A DNA stretch of 64,000 nucleotides from Guptibacillus hwajinpoensis (GTDB taxonomy: Bacteria > Bacillota > Bacilli > Bacillales > Guptibacillaceae), in NCBI RefSeq assembly GCF_020171785.1, contig NZ_JAIVAE010000008.1, positions 124,001-188,000 of the forward strand. The letters run 5' to 3'. The position numbers and the translations under genes were made by a program. Shown in pieces: positions 24,613-33,211 of this stretch. Under the pieces are notes generated by a model. The model saw nothing but the letters and a program-made list of their open reading frames with translations. It was not told where the DNA came from and searched no databases. Position 1 is the first letter of the stretch; each line of letters opens with the position of its first letter.

Positions 24613-25899
24613 CTATTTCGCCGTACTTTTCTGATCCTCTACAGCGGAAAGGTATCGATTATAGTAGGAAGGGATGTTGTTTAACAACAACAACTCAATA
24701 TAAATGTGACTTTTCATATTAAAATCATCAAAATCAATATCGGTCAGATCCTGGATTTGCTTCATACGATAATTGAGCGTATTAGGATGGATAAACAGCT
24801 CAGCCGCGGTACTTTTTCCTTTACCGTTGTTGGATAAATACACCTCGAGCGTCTTCAACAGACTTGAATGGCTAACAGAATCTTTTTCCATCAAGTTAAG
24901 CAAATTTTGATTGTAATAATGCTCCGTATTGTTCTTTTCATAAAGGGCCGCAAGATACCTGTAAACGCCGAGCTTCGAAAATTCTCTTGGCATAACATCG
25001 GGTCTTGGGCCAATAAAGTCAGCGGTCTCAATCACTTCAAGTGCTTCGAGAAAACTCTTCCTCATATCAGTAAGCTCCATGTATTCTTTCCCAATGCCAA
25101 TTAGAAACGAATAAAACTCTTCATGAGTTAAGGCACTTTTCACGTACTCAACAAGCTCACGACTATTTTCAATTGCCGATCCCTTCCGAATTTTATCACC
25201 AGAAATCACAGCAACCACTTGAAGATCGGTTTTTAGCACCTGGATTTTGTGACGCTTAAATCGAGACAGAAGCTCGAGCACTTCATTTAAAAGCGATTCT
25301 TGAGAAGGCTCTGCAATCGACATGACCAGTACAGAAAAGCGCTCAGGCAGTGGCAAGCTTGCTAATTGGGCTTTCCGTCTCATTTGGTTTTCACTTTCAT
25401 ATTCATGTAGCAGCACGTTCCAAAGCAATTTCTCCTGCTTCCCTTCATGCTCTTTTCCTTTTTGGTAAGAATCATGAATAAGCTTTCCGATGCGAGGAGT
25501 GATTTCAGTAAGAAACTCGACCTCTTCTTCCGTTAAGGGGCTGTTGGTTTCTTGCACCCAAAGATAGCCCATCGTCCGTTCCTCATAAATCGCTTTCACA
25601 ACCACGCGTTGATAAAAACCGATTTCCTCAATAGGAGCAATTCGAATCGGGGCTTCATTACTTTCAAGCTGTTGAACAATCCCTTCCTTTTTCAAACGAT
25701 CAATAATAAAAACAGGACACTTTTTATACAAAATGGTTTTTTGTTGCGTTTGATCAAAGCTCTCAGACGCCGTGCTATATGAAATCAATTCAAAATTTTT
25801 ATTTTCAATAATCACAGGCTTATTCGTCGCAATGCTGATCATCTCAGTTGCTTTATGAATATCCGTCGCTTCAAGAATTCGTTCTTTCGCGTCTATCAT
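24613..25899 (-). CDS. putR: PucR-family activator of proline catabolism
   Basis: 428 residues. An N-terminal sensory region is followed by a central GGDEF-like degenerate domain and the C-terminal PucR helix-turn-helix, TAAELFIHPNTLNYRMKQIQ (about residues 377-396). In B. subtilis, PutR of this family activates the put operon in response to proline. The position next to putB-rocA supports that role. The start follows GGGAGGGTGATTGG. It is transcribed on its own, with a terminator before the repeat tract. Confidence 0.85.
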   Translation of the reverse strand: MIDAKERILEATDIHKATEMISIATNKPVIIENKNFELISYSTASESFDQTQQKTILYKKCPVFIIDRLKKEGIVQQLESNEAPIRIAPIEEIGFYQRVVVKAIYEERTMGYLWVQETNSPLTEEEVEFLTEITPRIGKLIHDSYQKGKEHEGKQEKLLWNVLLHEYESENQMRRKAQLASLPLPERFSVLVMSIAEPSQESLLNEVLELLSRFKRHKIQVLKTDLQVVAVISGDKIRKGSAIENSRELVEYVKSALTHEEFYSFLIGIGKEYMELTDMRKSFLEALEVIETADFIGPRPDVMPREFSKLGVYRYLAALYEKNNTEHYYNQNLLNLMEKDSVSHSSLLKTLEVYLSNNGKGKSTAAELFIHPNTLNYRMKQIQDLTDIDFDDFNMKSHIYIELLLLNNIPSYYNRYLSAVEDQKSTAK

Positions 25900-26029
25900 C
25901 CAATCACCCTCCCTGTACCGACAATTGCTTTGAAACCAAAGGGTTTAGCAACACCAGAATTAGTCATTTTTCATCTTCTTCTATTATATCGGTTTCTTCC
26001 TAAAAGAAAAATAATTAGGGGAGATTCTC

Positions 26030-26058
26030 AAAGAAAAAAGACGCAGTCTACTGCGCCC
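26030..26058 (-). terminator. Terminator of the SDR gene
   Basis: Leftwards, GCGCAGT pairs with ACTGCGTC, followed by six T's. Confidence 0.7.
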
Positions 26059-26067
26059 ATCACTTCT

Positions 26068-26859
26068 TTATAATGCCTTGACAAGACCTCCGTCTACAAC
26101 GAGCGATTGCCCTGTCATATACGTATTCGCATCTGATCCAAGAAATACGATTGCCTTTGCAAATTCGTCGGGTTCACCGTATCTTTTCATCGGAATGGAT
26201 TGCTCCGCCTGACTCTTTAATTCAGCAGCAGTGACTCCTAGCTGATCTGCCTTCAAACGATCAAGTTGTTCAACCCGATCTGTAGCAATGCGTCCAGGAC
26301 CAACGGTATTTACAAGAATATTATGCTCAGCATATTCTTGTGAAAGACTTTTGGCTAGTCCCACGATTCCTGCTCGAAATGTGTTCGACAGGATCAAGTT
26401 ATCCAGGGACTGTTTTATAGAAGATGAAGCAATGTTTAAGATACGTCCCCATCCATTTTCCTTCATATAAGGTATCGCTGCTCTAGATGTTCGAATAAAG
26501 CTTAATAGATTCAATTCAAACGCTTGTTGCCAGTCATCATCACTAAAATCCTCAAATCCTCCAGCTGGAGGACCGCCCGCATTATTAATTAACACATCGA
26601 CTGTACCATTCGTTTCCGCAGCAAACGTCATCATTCGATTAATATCATCCGCTTTTGTCATATCGCAAACAATCCAGGTAACATGCTCATTCCCCGTCTC
26701 TTCGATGATTTCTTCGCATGCTTTTTTAAGTTCATCGTCACTTCTACTTGATAAAATGACGTGCGCCCCTTCTTTCGCAAATTCAAGGGCAGAAGCTCTT
26801 CCAAGTCCTTTGCTTGCAGCTGTTACGACGACTGATTTTCCTTTTAGATTGAGATCCAT
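26068..26859 (-). CDS. Short-chain dehydrogenase-like protein without the YxxxK motif
   Basis: 263 residues with an SDR fold: cofactor loop TAASKGLGRASA near residue 12, NNAGGPPAG near 92 and the strand ILNIASSSIKQ carrying the catalytic Ser region. At the place of YxxxK the sequence reads SNTFRAGIVGLAKSL, so Tyr and Lys are replaced by Ser and Arg. The C-terminus (YMTGQSLVVDGGLVKAL) is typical of FabG-like proteins. The ATG at 26859 is 8 nt from AAAGGA. Enzymatic activity is therefore uncertain. It may follow the TRAP transporter on one transcript. Confidence 0.8.
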   Translation of the reverse strand: MDLNLKGKSVVVTAASKGLGRASALEFAKEGAHVILSSRSDDELKKACEEIIEETGNEHVTWIVCDMTKADDINRMMTFAAETNGTVDVLINNAGGPPAGGFEDFSDDDWQQAFELNLLSFIRTSRAAIPYMKENGWGRILNIASSSIKQSLDNLILSNTFRAGIVGLAKSLSQEYAEHNILVNTVGPGRIATDRVEQLDRLKADQLGVTAAELKSQAEQSIPMKRYGEPDEFAKAIVFLGSDANTYMTGQSLVVDGGLVKAL

Positions 26860-26896
26860 ATACACGTTCCTTTCAAATACAACTATTCAATATTTA

Positions 26897-29053
26897 TCAC
26901 GCTGATAAGCTATTTCCAGAAGATTGTTTTCTTGATACAAGATTCTTCGCTACAACAATTATAAAAATCAATCCACCAATAAGATCTGTCATAATACCAG
27001 GATAAATTAAAAGAAGTGCTCCTATTCCAGTTATTATTCTGAACCAAGTTGATACTTGCGTAAGAAAATACCCTTCAGCAGTAATTGATAATAGAAAAAC
27101 ACCTATTAGAGATGTAACTGCAATTAACAGGATATTCAAAAACGTTGCATCAACCATGAGCATTTCATGAGAAAAGACAAACATAAACGGGACGATAAAT
27201 CCTGCTATTGCTAGTTTCATAGCTTGGAATCCAGTTTTATTAGGGTCTCCTCCACTAATTCCTGCTCCTGCAAAAGCTGCTAAGGCGACAGGAGGGGTAA
27301 TATTAGCAAAGATACCGAAGTAAAACACAAACATATGAGCTACAAAAATCGCTGTCTCTTGGGATCCTGCAAGCTCTCTAAACAATGGAAGCTGCAATAA
27401 AATGGGAGCAGCCATCGTACTTGTAATGATGTACGTTGGAATACTTGGTAGACCCATTCCAAGTATAATAGACGTGATCATCGCCAAAATGAGTGTAATA
27501 ATTAATTGAATCAATGGACTATTAACCATTGAACCTATGCTTACAATACTATTCGCGATTTCAAGCGCTACTCCTGTTAAAGAAGCCACACCCACCACAA
27601 TACCTACCGCTCCACATGCAATAGCAACCGGAATTGTCGTTTTCGTTCCTTCTTCAAGCGCTTGAATACTATCCATGATACCAATTTCTTCAGCCTCTAG
27701 CTTAAGGAATCTTCTCCACAAATTGATAGAAAACGGCAATACAATAATAATCATTAATTCCCACCAGTCACCCCTTATGTTAGGAAGTGTTTGCCCTGAA
27801 AGTAAAGCTGTTAACTGTGGTTGAAAGACTAAAAATAATCCTAACAGCATGATAACAGGAAGCATTTTTCTAGTGGCAGAAATAATGACCGTTGCAATGA
27901 TCGCCCAGAAAGCTGCAAAGAATGGCGTTTTTCCTGTGAATAGCAGGTAAAGTAGAAAAAGCATAGGAATAATGAGATGTCCTCGTTCAATCAGTACTTC
28001 TTTTACAGTCGGGAGCTCACTCTTAGGCAATCCCTTTAATCCTCGTTTAGCTGCACGGAAATGAACTTGCAAAAGAATACCTATATAAAACAATACCGCT
28101 GGAATAATACCAGCAAGAATGATCTTGGTGTATGGTACATTCAAATTCTCAGCCATAATAAAGGCCGCTGCGCCCATGATCGGCGGTAGAATCTGTCCCC
28201 CTACACTTGCTGCTGATTCTACAGCACCAGCAAAGTTTCGATGGTATCCTATCTTCTTCATTAAAGGAATTGTAAAAGCACCTGTCGTTACGACATTCGC
28301 AATAGCCGATCCGTTAATAGATCCAAGGAACCCGCTCGCTATAACCGCAACTTTCGCGGGTCCACCTTTCGTATGCCCGGCAACAGCGAGTGCAAGATCA
28401 TTAAAGAGCTGTCCCATTCCAGATCTACTCAAGAAAGCCCCGAACAGGATAAATAAGATAATATAACTTGCCGATACTCCGATTGCTGTTCCAAGTATAC
28501 CTTCTGTAATGAAAACTAGCTGAGAAATAATTTGTTTCGATACACTGAGAATAACCGGTTCAGTTAATTGAGGATAAATGGATAATTTGACATAAAAACC
28601 ATAAATCAGAAAAGCAGTCCCTAGCAAAGTAAGTCCCCACCCAGTAATTCTCCTGGTGATATCTAGTAAAAGTAAGACTATTAAAATACCAACCACGAAA
28701 TCAATAGAATTAATTTGCCCACCGGATTGAATTATTCTTTCTGCTGTAAAAAGCATATAAACGCCAATAAATAACGAAAGAATAAAAAGGATATAGTCAT
28801 AGATGGGTACCTTTTTATTTGCGTTTTTTTTCATAAAAGGATAGATTAGAAAACCAAGTGCCATTAACGTGTATAAATGAATGCTACGTTGTTGAATATC
28901 CACCAGTGAACCTGCGTAAGAAGTATATAAATGAAACAGGGCAAGTCCTGCCGCTAAAACAGTGATGACCATTTTCATTTTAGAATGATCGACCGATCTC
29001 ACACTACTTTCCCGATCATATTCAGCTGCATCTTTCTTTTTTCCCTCTGTCAC
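26897..29053 (-). CDS. TRAP transporter fused permease (DctQ-DctM type), TAXI class
   Basis: 718 residues with about 17 hydrophobic segments. The N-terminal part (FLIYPFMKKNANKKVPIYDY and the following helices) corresponds to the small permease, fused to the large DctM permease with AFLSRSGMGQLFNDLALAVAGHTKGGPAKVAVIASGFLG (read in parts) and ILGMGLPSIPTYIITST. Fused permeases are usual for TAXI-type TRAP systems, which import organic acids with an ion gradient. The GTG at 29053 follows GAGGTGA. It is the third gene of the TAXI operon. Confidence 0.88.
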   Translation of the reverse strand: MTEGKKKDAAEYDRESSVRSVDHSKMKMVITVLAAGLALFHLYTSYAGSLVDIQQRSIHLYTLMALGFLIYPFMKKNANKKVPIYDYILFILSLFIGVYMLFTAERIIQSGGQINSIDFVVGILIVLLLLDITRRITGWGLTLLGTAFLIYGFYVKLSIYPQLTEPVILSVSKQIISQLVFITEGILGTAIGVSASYIILFILFGAFLSRSGMGQLFNDLALAVAGHTKGGPAKVAVIASGFLGSINGSAIANVVTTGAFTIPLMKKIGYHRNFAGAVESAASVGGQILPPIMGAAAFIMAENLNVPYTKIILAGIIPAVLFYIGILLQVHFRAAKRGLKGLPKSELPTVKEVLIERGHLIIPMLFLLYLLFTGKTPFFAAFWAIIATVIISATRKMLPVIMLLGLFLVFQPQLTALLSGQTLPNIRGDWWELMIIIVLPFSINLWRRFLKLEAEEIGIMDSIQALEEGTKTTIPVAIACGAVGIVVGVASLTGVALEIANSIVSIGSMVNSPLIQLIITLILAMITSIILGMGLPSIPTYIITSTMAAPILLQLPLFRELAGSQETAIFVAHMFVFYFGIFANITPPVALAAFAGAGISGGDPNKTGFQAMKLAIAGFIVPFMFVFSHEMLMVDATFLNILLIAVTSLIGVFLLSITAEGYFLTQVSTWFRIITGIGALLLIYPGIMTDLIGGLIFIIVVAKNLVSRKQSSGNSLSA

Positions 29054-29063
29054 AATCTTCACC

Positions 29064-29588
29064 TCACATAACTCGTATTTTTAATAGCAAAGCTTGGAAT
29101 AGTTTAAGTTGATTAACAGTTACATGATAGGAACTGTTTGCCTTAAGCTTGACGCTTTGTCCATCTACCGTTATACGGTGTTCCGTTGTCTTTCCTGTTC
29201 GAAAATAAAAACTAGTACCAATTGACCGTTGAATACCACTCATGTAAACCCAGCCATCTTTTATAAAGGTATCTGAGCCAACATCATTTGGAACACCTGC
29301 CCCAAATGTCTTAAAACGAGTTTTTGTTAGAAGGATCCCTGTGTCTGTGAGAACAAAAAATTCCTCCCAATCTTCCTTTTCAACAGAATGTTTCCATCTT
29401 AAGCTAAACTCTGACGCCCCTATATGAGCGCTCTCTTCTCCATCTTCTTCTTCTATGGTAAGGACCTGAAAAGGAATAAGAAGCAATACTATGCAAAGTA
29501 AAATTATGATAAGAACTATACTTCTAAAAACGAGAGCACCGGATCGATGCCCTCGCTTTTCATTATTCAAGTATTCCTTGTTCCTCAT
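29064..29588 (-). CDS. DUF1850 protein of the TAXI TRAP operon
   Basis: 174 residues. A basic N-terminus is followed by one membrane helix (VLIIILLCIVLLLIPF-like, around residues 25-42) and an extracytoplasmic DUF1850 domain: EFSLRWKHSVEKEDWEEFF and GWVYMSGIQRSIG. DUF1850 genes characteristically sit between TAXI binding proteins and fused permeases. The ATG at 29588 overlaps the end of the binding-protein gene by 26 nt and has AAAGG upstream, so translation is probably coupled. Role in transport unknown. Confidence 0.78.
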   Translation of the reverse strand: MRNKEYLNNEKRGHRSGALVFRSIVLIIILLCIVLLLIPFQVLTIEEEDGEESAHIGASEFSLRWKHSVEKEDWEEFFVLTDTGILLTKTRFKTFGAGVPNDVGSDTFIKDGWVYMSGIQRSIGTSFYFRTGKTTEHRITVDGQSVKLKANSSYHVTVNQLKLFQALLLKIRVM

Positions 29589-30561
29589 AGAATGCCTTTG
29601 CGCCCGGATGGAGAGGTGTAATAAGATCTTTTGCAATCTCATCTCGATCAAGCTGTTTTAAAACACCAACAGCTACTTCATCAGATCCAAGATATTCATA
29701 ATAACGTTTGGTCATATCCTTTACTAACTCTTCATCTAAATCAGGGGACACAATAATCATATTTTGAATACCCACAGTTACAATCTCATTTTCAAGATTA
29801 TACTTCGCTTCATCGCCCGCAGGTATTTTGTAGTCTTTATAGAAGGGATACTTTTCCTTCAGTGCTTCTGCTGTTTCTCCTTTAATTTCAACAAAAGTGA
29901 TTTCATTCTGTTGCATCAAGTCCGTAATGTTGCTATTTGGAACACCAGATGTAAAGAATGCTGCATCCAGATTGCCATTCTTCATTTCTTGAACACTATC
30001 GGCATAACCAGTATGAGTTACTTTTGATAGATCATCATAGGTATAGTCGACTGCTTCAAGTACTTTTTGTGCACTCTGCTCAACACCAGATCCCACTTTT
30101 CCTACCCCAACTTTTTTCCCTTTTAGATCTTCCACTGTTTTGATTCCACTATCCTTCGTTGCAACAATTTGCACTACATTAGGATACATGCCTGCTAGCG
30201 CTTTAATATCAACTTTCTTACCTTCAAATTGACCTTTCCCTTCAACCGCATCATAAGCTACATCACTCATAACAACAGCCATCTGGTTTAGCCCATCCTG
30301 GATGTTCTGGATGTTTGCTACAGAAGCTCCGGTCGATTCTACAGTAATATTTCCTACTAAATCACTTTGTTCTAGAATCGGCTTAAGCGCTCCACCGATG
30401 GGATAATATGATCCTGATGTTCCTCCAGTCCCAAATACAAGGGATTGCGATGAGCCTGAAGATTCTTCACCACTATTCCCACCTACTGAATTTCCACCAC
30501 CACATGCTGAAATGATCATGGCAAGTGCAATCAATAAGGTTGCGAGCATCTTTGTTTTCAA
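29563..30561 (-). CDS. TAXI-family TRAP transporter solute-binding lipoprotein
   Basis: 332 residues with a lipoprotein signal (IISAC, Cys near residue 20). The mature domain has family features SLVFGTGGTSGSYYPIGGAL, VTVESTGASVANIQNIQDG and VGKVGSGVEQSAQKVLEA. The start is TTG, 8 nt from GGAGG. It is first in the operon with the DUF1850 and permease genes, and directly downstream of the two-component genes. A likely CcpA site (30597-30610) precedes it. A dicarboxylate or glutamate-like ligand is an inference from the neighbouring DctS/DctB-like proteins. Confidence 0.88.
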   Translation of the reverse strand: MKTKMLATLLIALAMIISACGGGNSVGGNSGEESSGSSQSLVFGTGGTSGSYYPIGGALKPILEQSDLVGNITVESTGASVANIQNIQDGLNQMAVVMSDVAYDAVEGKGQFEGKKVDIKALAGMYPNVVQIVATKDSGIKTVEDLKGKKVGVGKVGSGVEQSAQKVLEAVDYTYDDLSKVTHTGYADSVQEMKNGNLDAAFFTSGVPNSNITDLMQQNEITFVEIKGETAEALKEKYPFYKDYKIPAGDEAKYNLENEIVTVGIQNMIIVSPDLDEELVKDMTKRYYEYLGSDEVAVGVLKQLDRDEIAKDLITPLHPGAKAFYEEQGILE

Positions 30562-30596
30562 TTTACATTCCTCCGCTTCATTGTTTGCTACATTTA

Positions 30597-30610
30597 TGGT
30601 AACGCTTACA
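30597..30610 (-). promoter_or_regulatory. Candidate CcpA (cre) site of the TRAP operon
   Basis: TGGTAACGCTTACA agrees with the cre consensus TGWNANCGNTNWCA except at the third base. It lies about 36-49 nt upstream of the binding-protein start. A related sequence precedes the dctB-like gene at 33184. Confidence 0.5.
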
Positions 30611-30663
30611 CTTTTATTTTTGAATATTTAGAACATATTGGACATTTTGGTCTTTTTGGTCAT

Positions 30664-30711
30664 AAGAAAAGCTCCAGTGCTCGGTTAGTCCCGACAAGCA
30701 CTGGAGCTAGA
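30664..30711. repeat. Hairpin related to the 121-bp repeats
   Basis: AAAAGCTCCAGTGC pairs with GCACTGGAGC across a short CGG/CCG stem. The segment CGACAAGCACTGGAGCT is shared with copy one of the tandem array at 23.7 kb. It lies between the TRAP operon and its response regulator, and may double as a terminator of the latter. Confidence 0.6.
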
Positions 30712-30756
30712 CTTTACCGACTTTCATAGTTTCTAGACAGAAAAAGTGCTCTTCCA

Positions 30757-31461
30757 TTAACTCGAAGAACTCTTTAAAAGAGAATAGCGATTAAGCGGTC
30801 TGCCAACGCCTCCATATTGTATGTCCAATTGTACTTTTCCTGACTTTTGAAGATAGTCTAAGTACCTTCTTGCTGTCACTCTAGCTATGCCGATTCCATC
30901 GGCTGCTTCTTCAGCTGAGAGGGGCTTGGCTTGCTTATCGATATAGAGAATAATTTGTTTCATTGTCTGGTGATTTAACCCCTTAGGTATTTGATGAGTA
31001 GTTATAGAATCGTTCGTTTCATCTTGTACATGAGAGAAATGCCGATCAAGCTCTTCCTGAGAAAGCTTTCCTTCTCCACTTAACCTCGCTTTATAGTGAA
31101 GGAATTCTTGCAAGGCTTGCTTCAACCTACCAAATTTAAAAGGCTTAATAATATAATCTCTAGCGCCATGATGCAACATCGTTCTTATCGTTTCACGGTC
31201 ATTTGCTGCTGTGATTGCAATAACCTCAACATTGATTTCTTCCTGTCTGATTAATTTCAATGTTTCTAAACCGCTTGCTCCTGGCATGTAGACATCAAGT
31301 ATAATAAGTTCAGGCTTTAGCATTTTTGCAAGTTCAATGCCTTCTTCTCCAGTTCCAGCAACTCCAATCACATGAAAACCATCAACTTTCTCGATAAATT
31401 GTCGATTCACTTCCTGTACCATCGGATCATCTTCAATTAATAAAACGTCTATCTTCAACAC
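30757..31461 (-). CDS. CitB/DctR-family response regulator
   Basis: About 235 residues. The receiver has the acidic pair LLIEDDPMV, phosphoacceptor in LIILDVYMPGASG near residue 53 and the Lys in DYIIKPFKFGRL. The C-terminal HTH is GIGIARVTARRYLDYLQKSG, typical of DctR/CitT/YufM regulators of organic-acid transport. It overlaps the kinase gene; AAGGGG favours GTG 31461 or TTG 31458 over the ATG at 31467. Its likely target is the adjacent TAXI TRAP operon. Confidence 0.87.
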   Translation of the reverse strand: MLKIDVLLIEDDPMVQEVNRQFIEKVDGFHVIGVAGTGEEGIELAKMLKPELIILDVYMPGASGLETLKLIRQEEINVEVIAITAANDRETIRTMLHHGARDYIIKPFKFGRLKQALQEFLHYKARLSGEGKLSQEELDRHFSHVQDETNDSITTHQIPKGLNHQTMKQIILYIDKQAKPLSAEEAADGIGIARVTARRYLDYLQKSGKVQLDIQYGGVGRPLNRYSLLKSSSS

Positions 31462-33055
31462 TCTCATCCCCTTCGTTACTCATTGGAAAGAATAGGTCGA
31501 TACTCGTTCCTTCACCCTCATGAGAAATGATTTTCATATCTCCTTTGCCCTTATCAACTGTTCGTTTCACTAGATATAACCCAAGCCCACTTCCGTTTTC
31601 ACCTTTTGTTGTAAAACCCTTGGTCAATATGTCATCAGTGAACTCTTTCGGAACACCGCACCCATTGTCCTCGACAGTGATAGCAATCGAATGATCATCT
31701 TGAATGAGACTGATCTCAATCATTCTTTCTTTACGATGTAGGTTTTCAAAGGAATGAAAGGCATTTTCAATTAAATTACCCATGATTAGGACAATGTCAT
31801 GACTATCTAAAAAGAAAGGGAGTCTTTCCAATCTACTATGTTGATTAATAGAGAGAACAACCCCTAATTCCTGTGCTCGTTTCACTTTACTTATAAGCAA
31901 TCCAGAAATTCGATAATCTTTAATGTTCTTACTTAGAAATAAAGACAGTTCCTCATCCTTTTGGGAAACCTCAAAAACATAATTCAACGCTTTTTCTTTC
32001 TGATCTAGCTGAATAAGTCCAGCAATTGTATGTAATCGATTCATAGATTCGTGATTTTGTACTCTGAGGGCATCAACAAAGTTTTTTACCCCTGTTAGTT
32101 CCTCTGCCATTAGAGATACCTCTGTTCGATCCTGGAAAACAGCTAACGCACCGACAGTTTCTTCTCCCACTGAAACTGGTACTTTACTAATCATCAGTAC
32201 TTTGTTTCCAAATGTCATTTCTTCACGCTCAAAGGCATGATCTTCATATAAAACTCTAATCAATTTAGGGCTCATCAACACTTTATTTATTTGTTTTCCA
32301 ACTACATCTTCTACAATATCCAGTATGGTTTTAGCTTTCTCATTAAAGATGATAACCTCTCCATGCAGATCGATCGCAATGACACCTTCATTCATTGCTT
32401 GAAATGTGGCTGTCCTCTCTACTAACAACCTTGAGATTTCATGTGGCTCAAGCTGAAATGTTTCTTTTTTAATTTGCTTTGCAAGTAGCCATGAGCCTAC
32501 CATTCCAAATCCCAGTGCAAGTAGTACAATGAGAAGAAGTTCTGGTTTAATACTGAGAAGAACACTTGTAATGCTAGGAAGCATATTTCCTACAATGACC
32601 ACGCCGATCTGTTCGTGCTGTTGGTTCATAATTGGCACGAATGATCGTATAGCTATCCCCATTTCTCCCTTGGCTTTTGACACATAACTATGTTCTGCAA
32701 ATGCAGCCCCTTCATCTTTCCCAGCTGATACGGTACCAAGCTTTTCTTCAACGGGATGGGAGTATCGAATACGGTTTGTATCAAGGACAACTATATAGTC
32801 TGCTCCATTAATTGTACTAATGCGATTCACGATAGGATTTATTTGAATCCAGCCTTCACTTTCCATTAATGATTGTTGAACCTCAGGTAAATTAGCCACG
32901 ATGCGTCCCGTGATTAACCCTCTCTCCCCCAGTTCCCTCTCATTTTCCTTATATATTTTTCCAGAAGCAATGATACCTGCAATCGTGATTGAAAAAAACA
33001 CAACACCAAATGAAAAAATCATTATTTTTATTTTAATTGGCACTCTTCTTGTCAT
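31433..33055 (-). CDS. CitA/DctS-family sensor histidine kinase
   Basis: 540 residues. Two membrane helices (about 9-31 and 170-192) bracket an extracellular Cache-type domain, followed by a PAS domain (AMNEGVIAIDLHGEVIIFNE). The phosphoacceptor motif is LRVQNHESMNRLHTIAGLIQ near residue 345, diagnostic of CitA/DcuS/DctS kinases. The ATPase has LIENAFHSF, DNGCGVP and GSGLGLYL. It forms an overlapping pair with the response regulator. The divergent DctP-type binding protein beside it suggests a DctB-DctS-DctR-like signalling unit. Confidence 0.9.
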   Translation of the reverse strand: MTRRVPIKIKIMIFSFGVVFFSITIAGIIASGKIYKENERELGERGLITGRIVANLPEVQQSLMESEGWIQINPIVNRISTINGADYIVVLDTNRIRYSHPVEEKLGTVSAGKDEGAAFAEHSYVSKAKGEMGIAIRSFVPIMNQQHEQIGVVIVGNMLPSITSVLLSIKPELLLIVLLALGFGMVGSWLLAKQIKKETFQLEPHEISRLLVERTATFQAMNEGVIAIDLHGEVIIFNEKAKTILDIVEDVVGKQINKVLMSPKLIRVLYEDHAFEREEMTFGNKVLMISKVPVSVGEETVGALAVFQDRTEVSLMAEELTGVKNFVDALRVQNHESMNRLHTIAGLIQLDQKEKALNYVFEVSQKDEELSLFLSKNIKDYRISGLLISKVKRAQELGVVLSINQHSRLERLPFFLDSHDIVLIMGNLIENAFHSFENLHRKERMIEISLIQDDHSIAITVEDNGCGVPKEFTDDILTKGFTTKGENGSGLGLYLVKRTVDKGKGDMKIISHEGEGTSIDLFFPMSNEGDESVEDRRFIN

Positions 33056-33183
33056 TGGCGTTACGTCCTTCCACCATTAAGAATAAATCAATCCTATGTA
33101 TCTTATTTCATGTATCCGTCATTCTGATCGTATCAGAAATGTAAAATGTTTGCTTTAACACGTTATAATCTATGATAAACTAT

Positions 33184-33197
33184 TGGAAACGCTTACG
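33184..33197 (+). promoter_or_regulatory. Candidate CcpA (cre-like) site before dctB-like gene
   Basis: TGGAAACGCTTACG differs from the cre consensus at two positions. It lies 15 nt upstream of the start codon and downstream of TATAAT at 33164, a position suited to roadblock repression. Confidence 0.38.
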
Positions 33198-33211
33198 GAA
33201 TAGGGGAGTCT

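Noticed and set aside
28119-28466. Plus-strand frame of 115 codons within the TRAP permease
   Set aside because: It is antisense to conserved membrane helices of the permease and has no independent support.
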